Assembly: GCA_947496705.1 (NCBI GenBank)
Contig: CANMDW010000010.1
Location: 62,001 to 126,000 of the forward strand
Direction of reading: 5' to 3'
Length of the DNA: 64,000 bases
Origin: an uncultured Aquimarina sp.
GTDB taxonomy: Bacteria > Bacteroidota > Bacteroidia > Flavobacteriales > Flavobacteriaceae
Of the stretch, positions 26,095-35,362 are shown piece by piece. Within the stretch, counting starts at the first letter, position 1. Each line of letters opens with the position of its first letter. Made by a program: the position numbers and the translations under genes. Under the pieces are notes generated by a model. The model ran no database searches. It saw only the letters and a list, made by a program, of their open reading frames with translations, and had not been told where the DNA came from.

Positions 26095-26516
26095 ACTTCT
26101 TCATTGTTAACTACAACTTTATACTCAATTTTGGCAGTTGGTTCTAAGGTTTTGGATACCGAACAATATTTTTCAAACGACAATTGCGCTGCTCTTTTAG
26201 CTTTCTCGGGCGCGATTTCGCCTTCGAGATACACCGTGACATGAATTTCTTTAAATGGGTTTGCTCCATCAATTTCTACACGGGTTCCAGCTACTTCTGC
26301 TCTATAATCTGTAATTTCTTGTCGTTGTTTTTTTAAAATAGAAATCACATCGATAGCACTGCAACCTGCTACACCCATCAACACATACTCCATCGGGCTT
26401 GGTGCCAGATCATGCCCGCCAACGGCTGCTTTACTATCGATATGTGTTATATGTCCTCTTTCGTTTTTTAATTCGAAATGGTAATCGTCGTCTATTCTTT
26501 TGAGTTGTATTTTCAT
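26091..26516 (-). CDS. OsmC/Ohr family peroxiredoxin
   Basis: 141 residues. The two redox Cys lie in VAGCSAIDVISIL and EKYCSVSKTL. The fold and lengths match OsmC-like thiol peroxidases. It overlaps metZ by 4 bases. In methionine operons of Bacteroidota an OsmC protein is frequent; whether it protects a sulfur intermediate or acts independently is unknown. Confidence 0.88.
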   Translation of the reverse strand: MKIQLKRIDDDYHFELKNERGHITHIDSKAAVGGHDLAPSPMEYVLMGVAGCSAIDVISILKKQRQEITDYRAEVAGTRVEIDGANPFKEIHVTVYLEGEIAPEKAKRAAQLSFEKYCSVSKTLEPTAKIEYKVVVNNEEV

Positions 26517-26541
26517 TTTGTATTGATTTAGATTTTATTTT

Positions 26542-26675
26542 GGCGTTACCCTGACTGGCCAGGGCCGGACTTTTCGCTATATCTTTTATAATCTGTCACC
26601 CCCGAGCAGATTCGAAGGGTTTCTAACAGATTATAAAAGGATACCGCTTCAATCCTTGTCTGCCGACAGGCAGGC
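26542..26675. repeat. Compound repeat region between thrA and osmC
   Basis: Three inverted repeats in a row. (1) ggcgttaccctgactggcca with gggccgg, a hairpin related to 8546-8569. (2) A long stem, atatcttttataatctgt at 26579 against acagattataaaaggata ending at 26643. (3) ttgtctgccgacaggcagg at 26656-26675, of the CTGCCTG family. All lie inside the operon mRNA. Confidence 0.75.
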
Positions 26676-26686
26676 CTAGCACAATT

Positions 26687-29101
26687 TTATCCTTTTTCGG
26701 CTAATCTTAAAATATCTCCAAACACTCCTCTGGCCGTTACCGCTGCTCCTGCTCCTGCTCCCTGAATTACGATCGGTTGATCTCCGTAGGATTCTGTATA
26801 AATCTCGAAGATTGAGTCGGAACCTTTTACCTGTCCTAACGCACTACTCTGTGGTACAGAGACTAATTTCACATCCAGATTTCCCTTCTCTTGCGATAAA
26901 TCCCCCCAAAGATCACCAATATACCGCAATACATGATCGGGTTTTTGAGTTTCTTTAACTTTTTGATATACTGAATCCAGTTCCTGTAATCTCCCTAAAA
27001 ATTCTTTTGATTCTCCTGCTCTCAGTGCTTCGGGAATGAGGTTATGAATATTAATTTCTTCAAATTCGTTGCTCAGATCCAACTCTCTGGCCAAGATCAA
27101 TAATTTTCTCCCCACATCATTGCCACAAAGATCTTCACGTGGATCTGGTTCTGTGAATCCTTTGTCAATTGCTTCTTGTAATACCTCACTAAATGGTCGT
27201 TCTTCTACTGAAAAATTATTAAACAAATAACTCAACGATCCAGAAAATACACCTTTGATTCGCGTAATATTTTCACCAGATAAATGCAATAACTTAATCG
27301 TATCGATCAATGGTAAACCTGCCCCCACATTGGTTTCATATAAGTACTGTTTTTGATTCTCTTCGAGCTTTGCTCTTAATTTCTTATAAAAATCAAAACT
27401 TAAGGTATTGGCGACTTTATTTGAGGATACCAGATCAAAACCGTGCGCTACCAGGTGTATATAATTTGTTGTAAATTCCTGACTTGCCGTATTATCGATA
27501 GCAATCAGGTTTTCCAGATGATGTTGATCTGCAAATTGAATTATGTCTTCAATAGTGTATGAAATTCCTTGTTTTTCAATTTCAGATTTCCAATCGGTAC
27601 TAATTCCTTTCTTACCAAACAATACTTTCCTTGAATTGGCGATGGCAAAAATATTGAGTTTGATCTTTTTACGTTTCTCTATTTGCTGTGAGGACTTCAA
27701 TATTTGATCTATTAAAGTACCACCTACCAATCCGTGACCAAATATGGCAATATTTATCTTTTTCGCAATTTCGAAAATCTCACCATGAATCACATTCAGA
27801 GCTCGATGTAGTTGTTCTCTTTGCACCACCAGACTCACGTTCTTGCCGGTAGCTGTATTATTAAATAATAAAGGAACCACCTGATTTTTGATCAACGCAT
27901 TGTAGGGTTTATGAAATGTACTTAGATCCTGGCCAATGATCGAAATCACCGACACATCTTCTTCTATGGTGATACCACTTACATCACGTGTATGAACATC
28001 TGCCTCAAATTCCTGCTCAAGCACCGATTTGGCTTCTTTTGCCTGATTTGCCTCAACTACAAATCCAATACCTCTTTCTGAGGATCCTTGTGAAATGATA
28101 CTAACATTAATATTTCTATGTGCCAAAGCTCTGAATATCCTGGCATCTACGCCCACTTTACCCAAAAGCCCTCTTCCTTCAAGATTAATTAAGGCCACAT
28201 GTTCTAAAACCGAAAGTGATTTAATTCCTTTTTCACTAGCCTCAGAAGTAATTAAAGTGCCTTCACTTTTATGATCAAAAGTATTCAATATCCTAAGCGG
28301 AATATTCTTTTCTATTAATGGAATAATGGTTTTAGCATGCAGGATATTGGCTCCAAAATAGGCTAGTTCATTTGCTTCGGTAAAGGATAGTTTTTCAATC
28401 TTTTTGGCATCTGGCACCAAATCGGGATTTGCTGTATAAATTCCGTTTATATGTGTGAAATTCTGAAGTTCTTCGGCTTCCAGGTAATTTGCTAATAATG
28501 ATGCAGTATAATTACTACCATTTCTTCCTAAAGTGGTCGTTTCATTTTTGGTATTGGAGGCGATAAAACCCGTCACGACATTTACGATAGCACCATTGTA
28601 TTTTTGAAAATGGTTCATTACATTCTCCTTGGATAATGTATCGAGAGGTTGTGCTTCTCCAAACTGAGCATCTGTGATGATAAGTTCTCTGCTATCGGTA
28701 AAATTAGCTTTAATACTTTTCTCGTTGAGGATCTGCGTTATCAATTTTGCAGCAATGACTTCCCCCTGAGATAATATCTGATCTTTTATTCGCTTGCTAT
28801 AATCTCCCAAAAGGGAAACTCCTGCAAAAAGTCTATCCAAAGTTTCAAATTCTTCACTGAAGTCAACATTTTGAAAGTCGTCTAGTTGATAGTGCTTAAA
28901 AGCATCTAACTGCTCCTGATATTCTTCATTTTTGGCTGCTTTTTCGAGAATTGCTTCTAACTCATCGGTGGTGTTCCCTCTGGCAGATAGCACTACAGTG
29001 ATTTTTTCTCTATTTTTCACTTTGCTTTCGATGATATCTACAACTGCACGAATTCCTTCTCCGTTAGCTAGGGATTTTCCTCCAAATTTTAAGACTTTCA
29101 T
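26687..29101 (-). CDS. thrA: Bifunctional aspartate kinase / homoserine dehydrogenase
   Basis: 804 residues from MKVLKFGGKSLANGEG; the ATG eight codons earlier is less likely. Aspartokinase N-terminus KFGGKSLANG, LGRNGSNYTA, then paired ACT domains (VALINLEGRGLLGKVGVDARI, VSVISIIGQDLS), then homoserine dehydrogenase with NIAIFGHGLVGGTL, VGAGLPLIDTI and FSGSLSYLFN. It makes aspartyl phosphate and homoserine, the carbon skeleton for methionine. Its place behind metX under a SAM riboswitch suggests that this copy is dedicated to methionine. Confidence 0.95.
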   Translation of the reverse strand: MKVLKFGGKSLANGEGIRAVVDIIESKVKNREKITVVLSARGNTTDELEAILEKAAKNEEYQEQLDAFKHYQLDDFQNVDFSEEFETLDRLFAGVSLLGDYSKRIKDQILSQGEVIAAKLITQILNEKSIKANFTDSRELIITDAQFGEAQPLDTLSKENVMNHFQKYNGAIVNVVTGFIASNTKNETTTLGRNGSNYTASLLANYLEAEELQNFTHINGIYTANPDLVPDAKKIEKLSFTEANELAYFGANILHAKTIIPLIEKNIPLRILNTFDHKSEGTLITSEASEKGIKSLSVLEHVALINLEGRGLLGKVGVDARIFRALAHRNINVSIISQGSSERGIGFVVEANQAKEAKSVLEQEFEADVHTRDVSGITIEEDVSVISIIGQDLSTFHKPYNALIKNQVVPLLFNNTATGKNVSLVVQREQLHRALNVIHGEIFEIAKKINIAIFGHGLVGGTLIDQILKSSQQIEKRKKIKLNIFAIANSRKVLFGKKGISTDWKSEIEKQGISYTIEDIIQFADQHHLENLIAIDNTASQEFTTNYIHLVAHGFDLVSSNKVANTLSFDFYKKLRAKLEENQKQYLYETNVGAGLPLIDTIKLLHLSGENITRIKGVFSGSLSYLFNNFSVEERPFSEVLQEAIDKGFTEPDPREDLCGNDVGRKLLILARELDLSNEFEEINIHNLIPEALRAGESKEFLGRLQELDSVYQKVKETQKPDHVLRYIGDLWGDLSQEKGNLDVKLVSVPQSSALGQVKGSDSIFEIYTESYGDQPIVIQGAGAGAAVTARGVFGDILRLAEKG

Positions 29102-29114
29102 TTTTTTATTTTCT

Positions 29115-30077
29115 TTAAAACACATCTTTTAGTAACGTACTTAATTGCTCAAATTCTATTAAAAAAGCATCATGGCCGTGCACAGAATTGATCATGCCAT
29201 GAGTGACATTTTGCTTTACTTTTTTCAGTTTTTCAAATGTGATTTTGCCCTCTGCTGCAGTAAAAAATACGTCAGAATCTACACTTATGATATGAATATT
29301 AGATTGTATTGATCCAGCTACTTCCTGAAAACTTCCTCTTCCTGTTGTGATATCAATATTGGCTAAAACATAATTCAACTCTTTATATGCCGAAAGTGTA
29401 AATCGCTCCTTCAATTTTTTTCCATGATACAACAACCAGCTTTCGGTATTGAACATATCTTTTTCTTCATTATATGTGCGATCAAATTTTAACTTCAATG
29501 ATTCTGGTGACCGATAAATCAACATGGCATGAATTCTTGCATCATGCACGGGATTCTTAGAATTTAACAAAATCTGTTCCTGCACCAGGCAATTTGCTTT
29601 TAACCAATCGGTAGATTTCCAGTCTGTTGCCACAGGAATAAGGTGTTCGATCAAGTTGGGTTCTAGTACTGCCAGTTCCCAGGCGATACCTCCTCCTACA
29701 GATCCACCGATTACAGCGTGCAATGTATTTATATCCAACTGTTTTAATCCTTCAGAAAAAACAGCTGCAATATCTCTGGCATTAAACACTTTGTAGTCTT
29801 CTATCAGATTTTCAGCTAATCCATCATATCCATTACCAGGGATATTAAAGGACAATACCGTATATCGATTCGTATCAATGCACTTACCTTCTCCAATCAG
29901 GCCACTCCACCAGCCTTTTTCTCCACATACAGTAGAGTTCCCGGTTAGTGCATGATTTACGAGAACTATAGGTGCAGTATACAGCGGTTTCCCAAACAAT
30001 TCGTACGTGAGTGGAATCTCAGCAATATGCTTTCCTTTTATTGTAGTGAAATCTGATATATGAACTTTTTGCAGCAT
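29115..30077 (-). CDS. metX: Homoserine O-acetyltransferase-like (MetX family)
   Basis: 320 residues, alpha/beta hydrolase fold. The nucleophile Ser is in VIGGSVGGGIAWELA, the Asp in ISVDSDVFF and the His in SVHGHDAFLIEF, a full triad. VLVNHALTGNS and WWSGLIGEGK are MetX motifs. It activates homoserine, presumably with acetyl-CoA; acyl specificity of MetX proteins cannot be read safely from motifs alone. It is shorter than the usual 370-residue MetX. Confidence 0.88.
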   Translation of the reverse strand: MLQKVHISDFTTIKGKHIAEIPLTYELFGKPLYTAPIVLVNHALTGNSTVCGEKGWWSGLIGEGKCIDTNRYTVLSFNIPGNGYDGLAENLIEDYKVFNARDIAAVFSEGLKQLDINTLHAVIGGSVGGGIAWELAVLEPNLIEHLIPVATDWKSTDWLKANCLVQEQILLNSKNPVHDARIHAMLIYRSPESLKLKFDRTYNEEKDMFNTESWLLYHGKKLKERFTLSAYKELNYVLANIDITTGRGSFQEVAGSIQSNIHIISVDSDVFFTAAEGKITFEKLKKVKQNVTHGMINSVHGHDAFLIEFEQLSTLLKDVF

Positions 30078-30120
30078 AGACAGGACTAACTATTTTATAG
30101 CTATTATTTTTAGTTTTAGA

Positions 30121-30138
30121 TTCCAGCCTACCCTGGAA
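30121..30138. repeat. Palindrome TTCCAGCCTACCCTGGAA
   Basis: TTCCAG/CTGGAA with a six-base centre lies between metX and metY. A longer relative with the same first arm is at 31462-31505. Confidence 0.6.
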
Positions 30139-30153
30139 TGACAAACTGTTTCG

Positions 30154-31443
30154 TTATTTTACTGTTTCGTTTACTTTAGTAAAAGCTGCTTTCAGATCTC
30201 CTTTCAGATCTTCTATATCCTCGAGCCCAACAGACAAGCGTATCAAATCCTGTGTCACCCCGGTTGATTCTTGTTGTGTCGAATCGAGCTGCTGATGCGT
30301 GGTACTGGCAGGATGGATAATCAAGGATTTAGAATCTCCAATATTGGCAAGTAAGGAGAAAATCTTAGTTTCATCGGCCACTGTTTTGGCAGAATCGAAA
30401 CCTCCTTTTACCCCAAAAGTTACAATACCACTTTGTCCTTTGGGCAAATATTCCTGCGCCAATTTATAATATGTATCCTTTTCAAGTCCGGGATAATTCA
30501 CCCAGGTTACCTCCTCTTGTTTTTGTAACCATTTTGCCAGTTCTAATGCATTCTCACTATGTTTTTTGATCCTGATCTCCAGTGTTTCCAGGCCTTGCAA
30601 TATCTGAAACGCATTAAACGGACTTAACGCTGCACCATGATCCCGTAATCCTTCAATTCTCGCCTTGGCAATAAATGCTGCCGGCCCCAGAGCATCGTGA
30701 TACACCAATCCATGATATCCCGGTGAGGGTTCGGTAAACTCAGGAAACTTACCGCTAGACCAGTCAAAAGTTCCTGCATCGATAATCGCTCCTCCAAGAG
30801 ATGTACCATTACCATTGATATATTTTGTGAGAGAATGAATTACAATATTGGCTCCATACTCGATAGGATTTAACAATGCTGGTGTAGCCACCGTATTATC
30901 AACGATAAGTGGTACTTTATAAGCTTTGGCTTCAGATGAAATCGCCTTGAGATCTAATACATCCAATTTTGGGTTCCCTAAAGACTCCACAAAAAATGCC
31001 CGGGTATTTTCTTTCACAGCATTTTTAAAGTTTTGTGAGTCAGACGGATCAACAAAAGTAGTAGTAATACCAAATCGGGGTAAAGTGACATTCAAAAGGT
31101 TATACGTTCCTCCATATAAACTACTTGATGCTACTATATGATCACCTGTTTTAAGCAACGTAAGTAATGTTGTATTGATCGCTGCGGTACCCGATGCAGT
31201 TACCACTGCTGCAATCCCTCCTTCCAATGCTGCCAGGCGTTGCTCTAATATATCATTTGTTGGATTATTTAATCTGGTGTAAATAAACCCTGTTTCGGAT
31301 AGATTAAACAGATTGGCCGCATGATCTGCATTATTAAAGACATAGGATGTGGTTTGATAGATAGGAACCGCTCTGGTTCCTCCATTTACAGACACATCGT
31401 GACCGGCATGTAAAGCTCCTGTTGCAAATTTTTGTGTACTCAT
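30154..31443 (-). CDS. metY: O-acetylhomoserine sulfhydrylase (MetY)
   Basis: 429 residues, PLP enzyme longer than MetZ as is normal for MetY. Motifs: TGALHAGHD, TRLNNPTNDILEQRLAALEGG, the PLP lysine in IVIHSLTKYINGNGTSLGG and HPASTTHQQL. It makes homocysteine directly from O-acetylhomoserine and sulfide, so it joins the cys operon (sulfide) with the methionine branch. It is the first gene behind the second SAM riboswitch and its promoter. Confidence 0.93.
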   Translation of the reverse strand: MSTQKFATGALHAGHDVSVNGGTRAVPIYQTTSYVFNNADHAANLFNLSETGFIYTRLNNPTNDILEQRLAALEGGIAAVVTASGTAAINTTLLTLLKTGDHIVASSSLYGGTYNLLNVTLPRFGITTTFVDPSDSQNFKNAVKENTRAFFVESLGNPKLDVLDLKAISSEAKAYKVPLIVDNTVATPALLNPIEYGANIVIHSLTKYINGNGTSLGGAIIDAGTFDWSSGKFPEFTEPSPGYHGLVYHDALGPAAFIAKARIEGLRDHGAALSPFNAFQILQGLETLEIRIKKHSENALELAKWLQKQEEVTWVNYPGLEKDTYYKLAQEYLPKGQSGIVTFGVKGGFDSAKTVADETKIFSLLANIGDSKSLIIHPASTTHQQLDSTQQESTGVTQDLIRLSVGLEDIEDLKGDLKAAFTKVNETVK

Positions 31444-31461
31444 AATTTTCTAATTTTTTAG

Positions 31462-31505
31462 ATTCCAGCCTAAGTCTATACGAAGTGTAGACGAAGTGTC
31501 GGAAT
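31462..31505. repeat. Inverted repeat ATTCC...GGAAT with inner GTCTATAC/GTGTAGAC hairpin
   Basis: It lies in the leader of metY close to its start codon. Arms resemble 30121-30138. It may only be a dispersed palindrome, but it sits where it could take part in the riboswitch expression platform. Confidence 0.45.
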
Positions 31506-31647
31506 GATAACAGATTTAAAATACTAAGGTCGAGCCTTAGAAAATAATTTTATAAATCAAATACATCAAACACTTTATAAAGTGAGTGGTCATAGAAAAT
31601 TAAAAAGAAAGGGAAACATCAATCACAGAAAATGCAATTGGTTTCGA

Positions 31648-31798
31648 GTTATCTTTTCTTGTCCAGATCCCGATAGCTATCGGAATAAAAGGATCAAGAT
31701 AGAATTTAGCACCTTCTTTAAAATCCCGATAGTCATCGGGACACGTAAAGGGTTGCTAAGGTTTCACAGGGTCTATTCCCTCCGCCTTTCTTAATAAC
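31648..31798 (-). promoter_or_regulatory. SAM-I (S-box) riboswitch upstream of metY-metX-thrA-osmC-metZ
   Basis: Read on the minus strand from 31798: GTTATTAAGAAAGG, CGGAGGGAATAGACCC, TGTGAAACC, TTAGCAACCC, a CCCGATGACTATCGGG hairpin, AAGAAGGTGCTAAATTC, a long P4 and closing GATAAC. The first about 80 bases are nearly identical to the metH switch. P4 is longer because it holds a second palindrome (CCGATAGCTATCGG). P1 is GTTATT with GATAAC (one G-U). After it come CACTTTATAAAGTG and CTAAGG/CCTTAG hairpins before metY, possible parts of the expression platform. Confidence 0.92.
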
Positions 31799-31826
31799 TT
31801 GCTAATATGTATAAGAAACTTGCAGA

Positions 31827-31855
31827 CAAAGCTAGTGATTATTTTTAAACTACAA
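31827..31855 (-). promoter_or_regulatory. Promoter of the metY riboswitch operon (TTG-N18-TAGCTTTG)
   Basis: The -10 box TAGCTTTG (31827-31834) matches TAnnTTTG exactly, with a -33 TTG at 31853-31855 and an 18-base spacer. It is placed about 30 bases ahead of the riboswitch. This is the best promoter match in the window. Confidence 0.7.
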
Positions 31856-32164
31856 TATGTTAAATAAGAAAAATGTCTTTTTACAAAAAACAATACTATT
31901 AAGTACACTCCAAATTGAATAAAAACTATTGATCTGTTAAATCCTTTTGAATATCATCATTTTTTTTACCTTTGCCGAAATATTTTTCAGGGAAAGATTT
32001 GACTGATTGCAACCCAAAAATGCTGGAACTTTAAAGAACCTATTAAAAGGATACTGAAACAAGTTCAACATAAAAAATGCTAAAGCAGTTCGATTTAAGA
32101 ATATTCTGTCGTAAGCTTCGTATCGCAATCCTGTCTATATTTCGATTAAAAACAATAATAAAAA
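31856..32164. other. Divergent intergenic region metY operon / metK
   Basis: About 310 AT-rich bases without a gene. A piece of the tcctgaaacaagttcaggat-type palindrome occurs in decayed form (ggatactgaaacaagttcaac near 32049). I see no riboswitch ahead of metK on the plus strand, as expected for the SAM-making enzyme. Confidence 0.5.
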
Positions 32165-33421
32165 ATGGCATATTTATTCACTTCAGAAAGTGTATCTGAA
32201 GGACACCCAGACAAAGTTGCAGATCAAATCAGTGATGCATTATTAGACAATTTTTTGGCTTTTGATCCAGACTCTAAAGTAGCTTGTGAAACATTGGTGA
32301 CTACCGGCCAGGTAATACTAGCCGGAGAAGTAAAATCCAAAACCTACCTTGATGTACAGCATATTGCAAGAGAAGTAATCAACAAAATCGGATATACTAA
32401 AGGAGCATATCAATTTAGTGGGGATTCCTGCGGAGTCATCTCATTAATCCATGAGCAGTCTCGGGATATCAATCAAGGTGTTGATCGTGATACCAAAGAA
32501 GATCAGGGTGCAGGAGACCAGGGGATGATGTTTGGATATGCGACCAAAGAAACAGCCAATTATATGCCTTTGGCGCTCGATATTTCTCATAAAATCCTGA
32601 TAGAACTTGCAAAATTAAGGCGTGAAGATAGAGAAATACCATATTTACGACCAGATTCTAAAAGTCAGGTCACGATCGAGTATAACGATGATAATGTGCC
32701 ACAACGTATCGTGGCCATTGTAGTATCTACGCAGCATGATGATTTTAACGATAACGATGATATAATGTTAGCAAAGATCAAAAATGATATCATCGCTATT
32801 TTGATGCCCAGGGTCATTGCACAATTACCACAATATGTGCAGAAATTGTTCGACGATCAGATCACCTATCACATCAATCCTACCGGGAAATTTGTAATCG
32901 GCGGGCCGCATGGAGATACAGGCCTTACCGGAAGAAAAATCATTGTTGACACCTATGGCGGTAAAGGAGCTCATGGAGGCGGTGCTTTTTCAGGAAAGGA
33001 TCCAAGTAAAGTGGATCGATCTGCTGCTTATGCTTCCAGACACATTGCCAAAAATCTTGTCGCTGCAGGAGTTGCAAGCGAAGTATTGGTACAAGTATCC
33101 TATGCGATTGGTGTGGTAGAACCTACTTCAATCTTTGTAGATACCTACAGAAGTAGTACTTTGGGGTTAACCGATGGCGAGATTGCTGAAAAAGTAGGTG
33201 AAATTTTTGATATGCGTCCAGCTGCAATTGAAAAACGCCTGAAGCTGAGAAATCCTATTTATCAAGAGACTGCAGCTTACGGGCACATGGGTAAAGAACC
33301 CAAAACCATTACCAAAGTTTTTGAGAGCCCATATTCTGGTAAAATTGAAAGAGATGTAGAACTTTTCACCTGGGAGAAACTGGATTATGTAGATGCAGTA
33401 AAAAAGGCCTTTAAAATATAG
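32165..33421 (+). CDS. metK: S-adenosylmethionine synthetase MetK
   Basis: 418 residues, standard family length plus a short insert. FTSESVSEGHPDKVADQISDA, DQGAGDQGMMFGYA, GGGAFSGKDPSKVDRSAAY and FVIGGPHGDTGLTGRKIIVDTYGG are complete. It makes S-adenosylmethionine, the ligand of both riboswitches in this window, from methionine and ATP. Divergent from the metY operon and not under a riboswitch. Confidence 0.97.
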   Translation: MAYLFTSESVSEGHPDKVADQISDALLDNFLAFDPDSKVACETLVTTGQVILAGEVKSKTYLDVQHIAREVINKIGYTKGAYQFSGDSCGVISLIHEQSRDINQGVDRDTKEDQGAGDQGMMFGYATKETANYMPLALDISHKILIELAKLRREDREIPYLRPDSKSQVTIEYNDDNVPQRIVAIVVSTQHDDFNDNDDIMLAKIKNDIIAILMPRVIAQLPQYVQKLFDDQITYHINPTGKFVIGGPHGDTGLTGRKIIVDTYGGKGAHGGGAFSGKDPSKVDRSAAYASRHIAKNLVAAGVASEVLVQVSYAIGVVEPTSIFVDTYRSSTLGLTDGEIAEKVGEIFDMRPAAIEKRLKLRNPIYQETAAYGHMGKEPKTITKVFESPYSGKIERDVELFTWEKLDYVDAVKKAFKI

Positions 33422-33660
33422 TATTCATCGGGTTTTATAGCTCTTTATCGATTTTCTAAAAATGCCCTAAAAAAATGTGGTTTTTCCGTAGTGAGAAATA
33501 AAGTATTATCATTAAATTTACACCTTTAATATTCAGACATATAGCATATCAAATTGGGAAATGATATAGCATATTTTTTGGATTCTAAGGATGTTATATA
33601 CTTGGTTTTCAGAAACTGAAATTAAAAATAGTATATACACAAAAAATTAAATTTAGGGAA

Positions 33661-34026
33661 ATGAAAGTAAAAGCTTTAATGATTATTTCTTTGTTTTGTA
33701 TATGTAATATATCGTTTGGTCAAGAGTTTAAAAACGATCTTACGTCTGTTAAAACCATCGACAATCAAATTCAGGAAGAACAATATAGTACCGATGAAAT
33801 TCCTTTGGTAGATAGATTATTGTTAAGAACCCCTATTGATAATATCTCGTATCGAGATAAACAATTCTACAGTAAAAAAGAATGGAGAAAGATTAAGAAA
33901 CAGATCCTAAAAAATAAAAAGAAGATTACTAATCAAAAAAATAGTATTCATGTTTCCAAAGTTATAGATACCATATATCTAGATATTCCTTCATTTAATA
34001 AAGTATCACGTTTATCTGGATGGTAA
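33661..34026 (+). CDS. Small secreted hypothetical protein, paralogue 1
   Basis: 121 residues. Signal peptide MKVKALMIISLFCICNISFGQ. The mature part is Lys-rich in the middle (KKEWRKIKKQILKNKKKITNQK) and ends DTIYLDIPSFNKVSRLSGW. A second copy of the same plan lies 465 bases downstream with the same C-terminal pattern. Function unknown. Together they lie between metK and the HTCS gene, at the left edge of the accessory island. Confidence 0.7.
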   Translation: MKVKALMIISLFCICNISFGQEFKNDLTSVKTIDNQIQEEQYSTDEIPLVDRLLLRTPIDNISYRDKQFYSKKEWRKIKKQILKNKKKITNQKNSIHVSKVIDTIYLDIPSFNKVSRLSGW

Positions 34027-34490
34027 GAAATCTAGAAGATTAAAATAATTCTTTGATTTTTTCTCATATCTTTTTTATAGAATCTGACGTTTTTCCAGTA
34101 TTTCCTGAAATAAAAAAACACAAAATCTCCTAAAAATCGTGTTTTTTTTAATAAAATTTATCTTTTTTACCAGTCTTTAAAAAAATGCTTATCCCTTACT
34201 CACAAAAGGATAGCAAACAGGCTCCTGTTTTTTTTGCAAAAAAAAGCAAAAAAAAATTCACCTCTTTTATAGAAAAATAAATGAGTAATCACAGCATCTC
34301 TCGGCCTTCAACAGGGGAAAAATCCCCGTATTCCGTTATGGTTTTACCGTAACCACAATGCAATGAATATTGCTATATTAGCGGCTAAATATCAGATACT
34401 TATACATCTTTAATCATAAAACCTATCATGCTGGAATTTTATAAATAACTTCAGCATGATATTTATAAATGCCTCAAAATTTAAAAAGAA
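34027..34490. other. Intergenic region between the secreted paralogues
   Basis: 464 bases without a gene. It holds the terminator at 34112-34149, poly-A/T stretches and a palindrome GGGGAAAAATCCCC at 34314-34327, which could be a regulator site. No ORF with coding character seen. Confidence 0.6.
34112..34149 (+). terminator. Terminator hairpin after paralogue 1
   Basis: AAAAAAACAC pairs with GTGTTTTTTTT around a 17-base loop, then T run. It is weak in GC but well placed 86 bases after the stop. Confidence 0.55.
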
Positions 34491-34862
34491 ATGAAAGTGA
34501 AAATTACTATGACCATTACATTACTCGGAATATCGTTTTTATCAATAGGACAAAACGATGCAACCGACAATAAATCTATTAGCGCAATAGCAAATAATAC
34601 AATACAAGAGCAATACCCCTCCAATATTTCCAAACTCATTAATCCTTTTGAGGCGACTGTCGAAGAAAACAAAGCAGATATCGCCTCTGAAAATGTTCTC
34701 CTGGGCAATGAAAAGAAATGGAAAAAAATAAAAAAGCAAATTCAAAGAAGCAAAAGAAAAATTGCTAATCAAAAATATAGCATGTATACTTCTAAAATAA
34801 TGGATACTGTATATTTAGATATTCCAGCATCTCGTGGACAATCGCGTTTATCTGATTGGTAA
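34491..34862 (+). CDS. Small secreted hypothetical protein, paralogue 2
   Basis: 123 residues with signal peptide MKVKITMTITLLGISFLSIGQ. The C-terminal half is homologous to the previous gene: KKWKKIKKQIQRSKRKIANQK and DTVYLDIPASRGQSRLSDW. The central parts differ. Not recognised; conserved basic stretch and W end suggest binding to an anionic surface or a larger partner, but that is a guess. Confidence 0.7.
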   Translation: MKVKITMTITLLGISFLSIGQNDATDNKSISAIANNTIQEQYPSNISKLINPFEATVEENKADIASENVLLGNEKKWKKIKKQIQRSKRKIANQKYSMYTSKIMDTVYLDIPASRGQSRLSDW

Positions 34863-35362
34863 ATGACCTACCTTATAAAATATTGATGGGGGAAACCAAC
34901 AGGAAAATACGTAAAAAAACCTTCTTGAAGCATGACAGAAGCTAAAAATTGCAGCAATAAACTTCTTGAAGGGTGAACATAGCTCATATCATACATCAAG
35001 ACGTTTTGTAGCCAAATTTTGTGATTTCTGCTGTTGTAAAGTTTACTCATGGTACAGAAAGGAGACTAATTTCTCTTTCAAAGAGGAAACTTTGTGGCCA
35101 TGATCAAACAGCACTACCCAATAATTCTCCTCTTGAGGACGACACAGCATCGTTATGGGCAAGTTGTAGTAATGGGCTGGTGTGTTATTTGTGTTCAGAC
35201 GGCAGCTTATTGAGCTGTTTTTTAGTTTTAAGCAAACGACAGAAGAAAAAGGATCAATCCTCACCCAACATAACAAAAAACACCTTTTGTAAAAGGGGTA
35301 TTTACCTCTTTACATCTTTCTTTACAAGAGTTATTTTTATACAAATTATAAATCTTGTAGAA
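34863..35362. other. 500-base region upstream of the HTCS gene
   Basis: It remains open in the HTCS frame from 35021, but the translated residues (Cys/Ser-rich, no pattern) and the clear signal peptide at 35363 argue against coding. Composition is a little richer in G+C than around it, so a decayed gene or insertion remnant is possible. No promoter match that I trust. Confidence 0.5.

Noticed and set aside
35021..35362. N-terminal extension of the HTCS by 114 codons
   Set aside because: The extension has no family similarity and would bury the signal/anchor sequence that starts at 35363.
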